Part shown: positions 63,414 through 64,000 of the stretch, piece by piece
How positions within the stretch are numbered: position 1 is the first letter of the stretch
Layout: each line of letters starts with the position of its first letter
From: DATLGB01 sp963740765
Lineage (GTDB): Bacteria; Actinomycetota; Thermoleophilia; Solirubrobacterales; Solirubrobacteraceae
NCBI GenBank assembly: GCA_963740765.1
Contig: CAVUFN010000008.1
Coordinates: forward strand, 1-64,000
Direction of reading: 5' to 3'
DNA length: 64,000 nt
Translations under genes and position numbers: made by a program
The notes under the pieces: generated by a model
What the model was told of the DNA's origin: nothing
The model's database searches: none
Seen by the model: only the letters and a program-made list of their open reading frames with translations

Positions 63414-64000
63414 TTGACTGAGTTCCTGACCGATCACGGTGCCGTTGTCGCGCTGGTCTGCGCGTTCGCCGCCGTGCTCTACGGGGCCGTGACCGCGCGC
63501 TCCCTGCTGGCGCTGTCGCCCGGCAACGAGACCATGCGCAGCCTGTCGCTGGCCATCCAGGAGGGCGCTTCGGCCTACCTCCGCCGCCAGTACACGACGA
63601 TCGGCATCGTCGGCGTCGTCCTGTTCGTCGTCCTGATCCCGCTGCAGAGCATCGAGGTGGCGATCGGCTTCGCCATCGGCGGTGCTGCTTCGGCTGCGGC
63701 CGGCTTCATCGGCATGAACGTGTCCGTGCGTGCCAACGCCCGTGTGGCGGAAGCGGCCCGCGGCGGCATCGGCCCGGCGCTCGACGTCGCCTTCCGCGGT
63801 GGCGCCGTCACCGGCATGCTTGTCGTTGGCCTCGCCCTCCTGGGCGTCGCCGGCTACTACGGCATCCTCACCATGTTCTTCGACACGTCCAAGGGCGAGG
63901 CGGTCGACGCGCTGATCGGCCTCGGCTTCGGTGGCTCGCTGATCTCCGTCTTCGCCCGTCTGGGCGGCGGCATCTTCACCAAGGGCGCCGACGTCGGCGC
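63414..64000 (+). CDS. hppA: Membrane-bound proton-pumping pyrophosphatase, N-terminal part
   Basis: About 195 residues are visible, and the gene continues past the window. The first helix and the motifs ARSLLALSPGNETM, AIQEGASAYLRRQYTTI and FRGGAVTGMLVVGLALLG belong to H+-translocating membrane pyrophosphatases, which pump protons using PPi. TTG 63414 is chosen because AGAGGA lies 8 nt upstream and it opens the first helix. The K+-dependence residue is outside the window. Confidence 0.92.
   Translation, partial: MTEFLTDHGAVVALVCAFAAVLYGAVTARSLLALSPGNETMRSLSLAIQEGASAYLRRQYTTIGIVGVVLFVVLIPLQSIEVAIGFAIGGAASAAAGFIGMNVSVRANARVAEAARGGIGPALDVAFRGGAVTGMLVVGLALLGVAGYYGILTMFFDTSKGEAVDALIGLGFGGSLISVFARLGGGIFTKGADVG

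Overview
The window is a very GC-rich, densely packed bacterial chromosome segment, most consistent with a high-GC actinobacterium of the Thermoleophilia / Solirubrobacterales type. This placement is an inference from gene content and protein flavour, not from a marker phylogeny. Supporting points are the SARP-type regulator fused to an extracellular sensor, the actinobacterial group 1h/5 [NiFe] hydrogenase operon, the AfsR/AzlC/CGNR genes, many 4-bp NTGA start/stop overlaps, and -10 elements lying 6-11 nt before start codons, which suggests leaderless mRNAs. No tRNA, rRNA, CRISPR array or intact insertion sequence was seen.

Layout. 0-7.7 kb: envelope and regulation genes, namely a YdcZ transporter, an FAD oxidoreductase divergent from a lipoprotein, a membrane-anchored SARP sensor-regulator with its own heptad operator, a small LuxR-type protein and a secreted ELWxxDGT protein. 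7.7-10.5 kb: rpsA, coaE and a lytic transglycosylase. 10.5-11.3 kb: a lower-GC island with a diverged direct repeat and one small membrane protein. 11.3-19.1 kb: a GH13 alpha-glucosidase, a ParB-like protein, a CGNR regulator divergent from azlCD with a 20-bp palindrome between them, and a complete sugar ABC importer. 19.2-24.3 kb: uvrB, a MutY-type glycosylase, a DivIVA-like protein and an M32 carboxypeptidase.

24.3-39.6 kb is the most coherent system: a nickel permease behind a Nur-box promoter, a Fur-family regulator with a histidine-rich tail, and on the minus strand a complete high-affinity (atmospheric H2) hydrogenase locus: hypC, a second hypC-like gene, hypD, hypE, small and large subunits, a NifU/Rieske-like electron-transfer protein, accessory proteins, a maturation protease, hypA, hypB, an SIS protein and hypF. 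Nickel uptake, nickel insertion, Fe(CN)2CO assembly, protease cleavage and electron transfer are thus encoded together. Three adjacent accessory/maturation genes (30.9-31.7 kb) each carry a single-base frameshift in this sequence.

39.6-48.2 kb: a GntR regulator, an enoyl-CoA hydratase and acyl-CoA ligase pair downstream of a divergent ftsH, uvrA and a LysM transglycosylase. 48.3-54.6 kb: an acyltransferase, a phosphate transporter with its DUF47 partner, the pantothenate genes panB/panC with a Rossmann protein, a family 4 uracil-DNA glycosylase and a GNAT enzyme. 54.6-64 kb: a flippase, a LANTG-type sortase substrate, then one long operon tsaE-tsaB-rimI-tsaD (tRNA t6A synthesis and ribosomal protein acetylation), a catalytically dead subtilisin-like membrane protein, a glutaredoxin, rex, a YbdK-type ligase and a DUF1844-like protein. 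It ends at a clear intrinsic terminator before the start of a proton-pumping pyrophosphatase that runs off the window.
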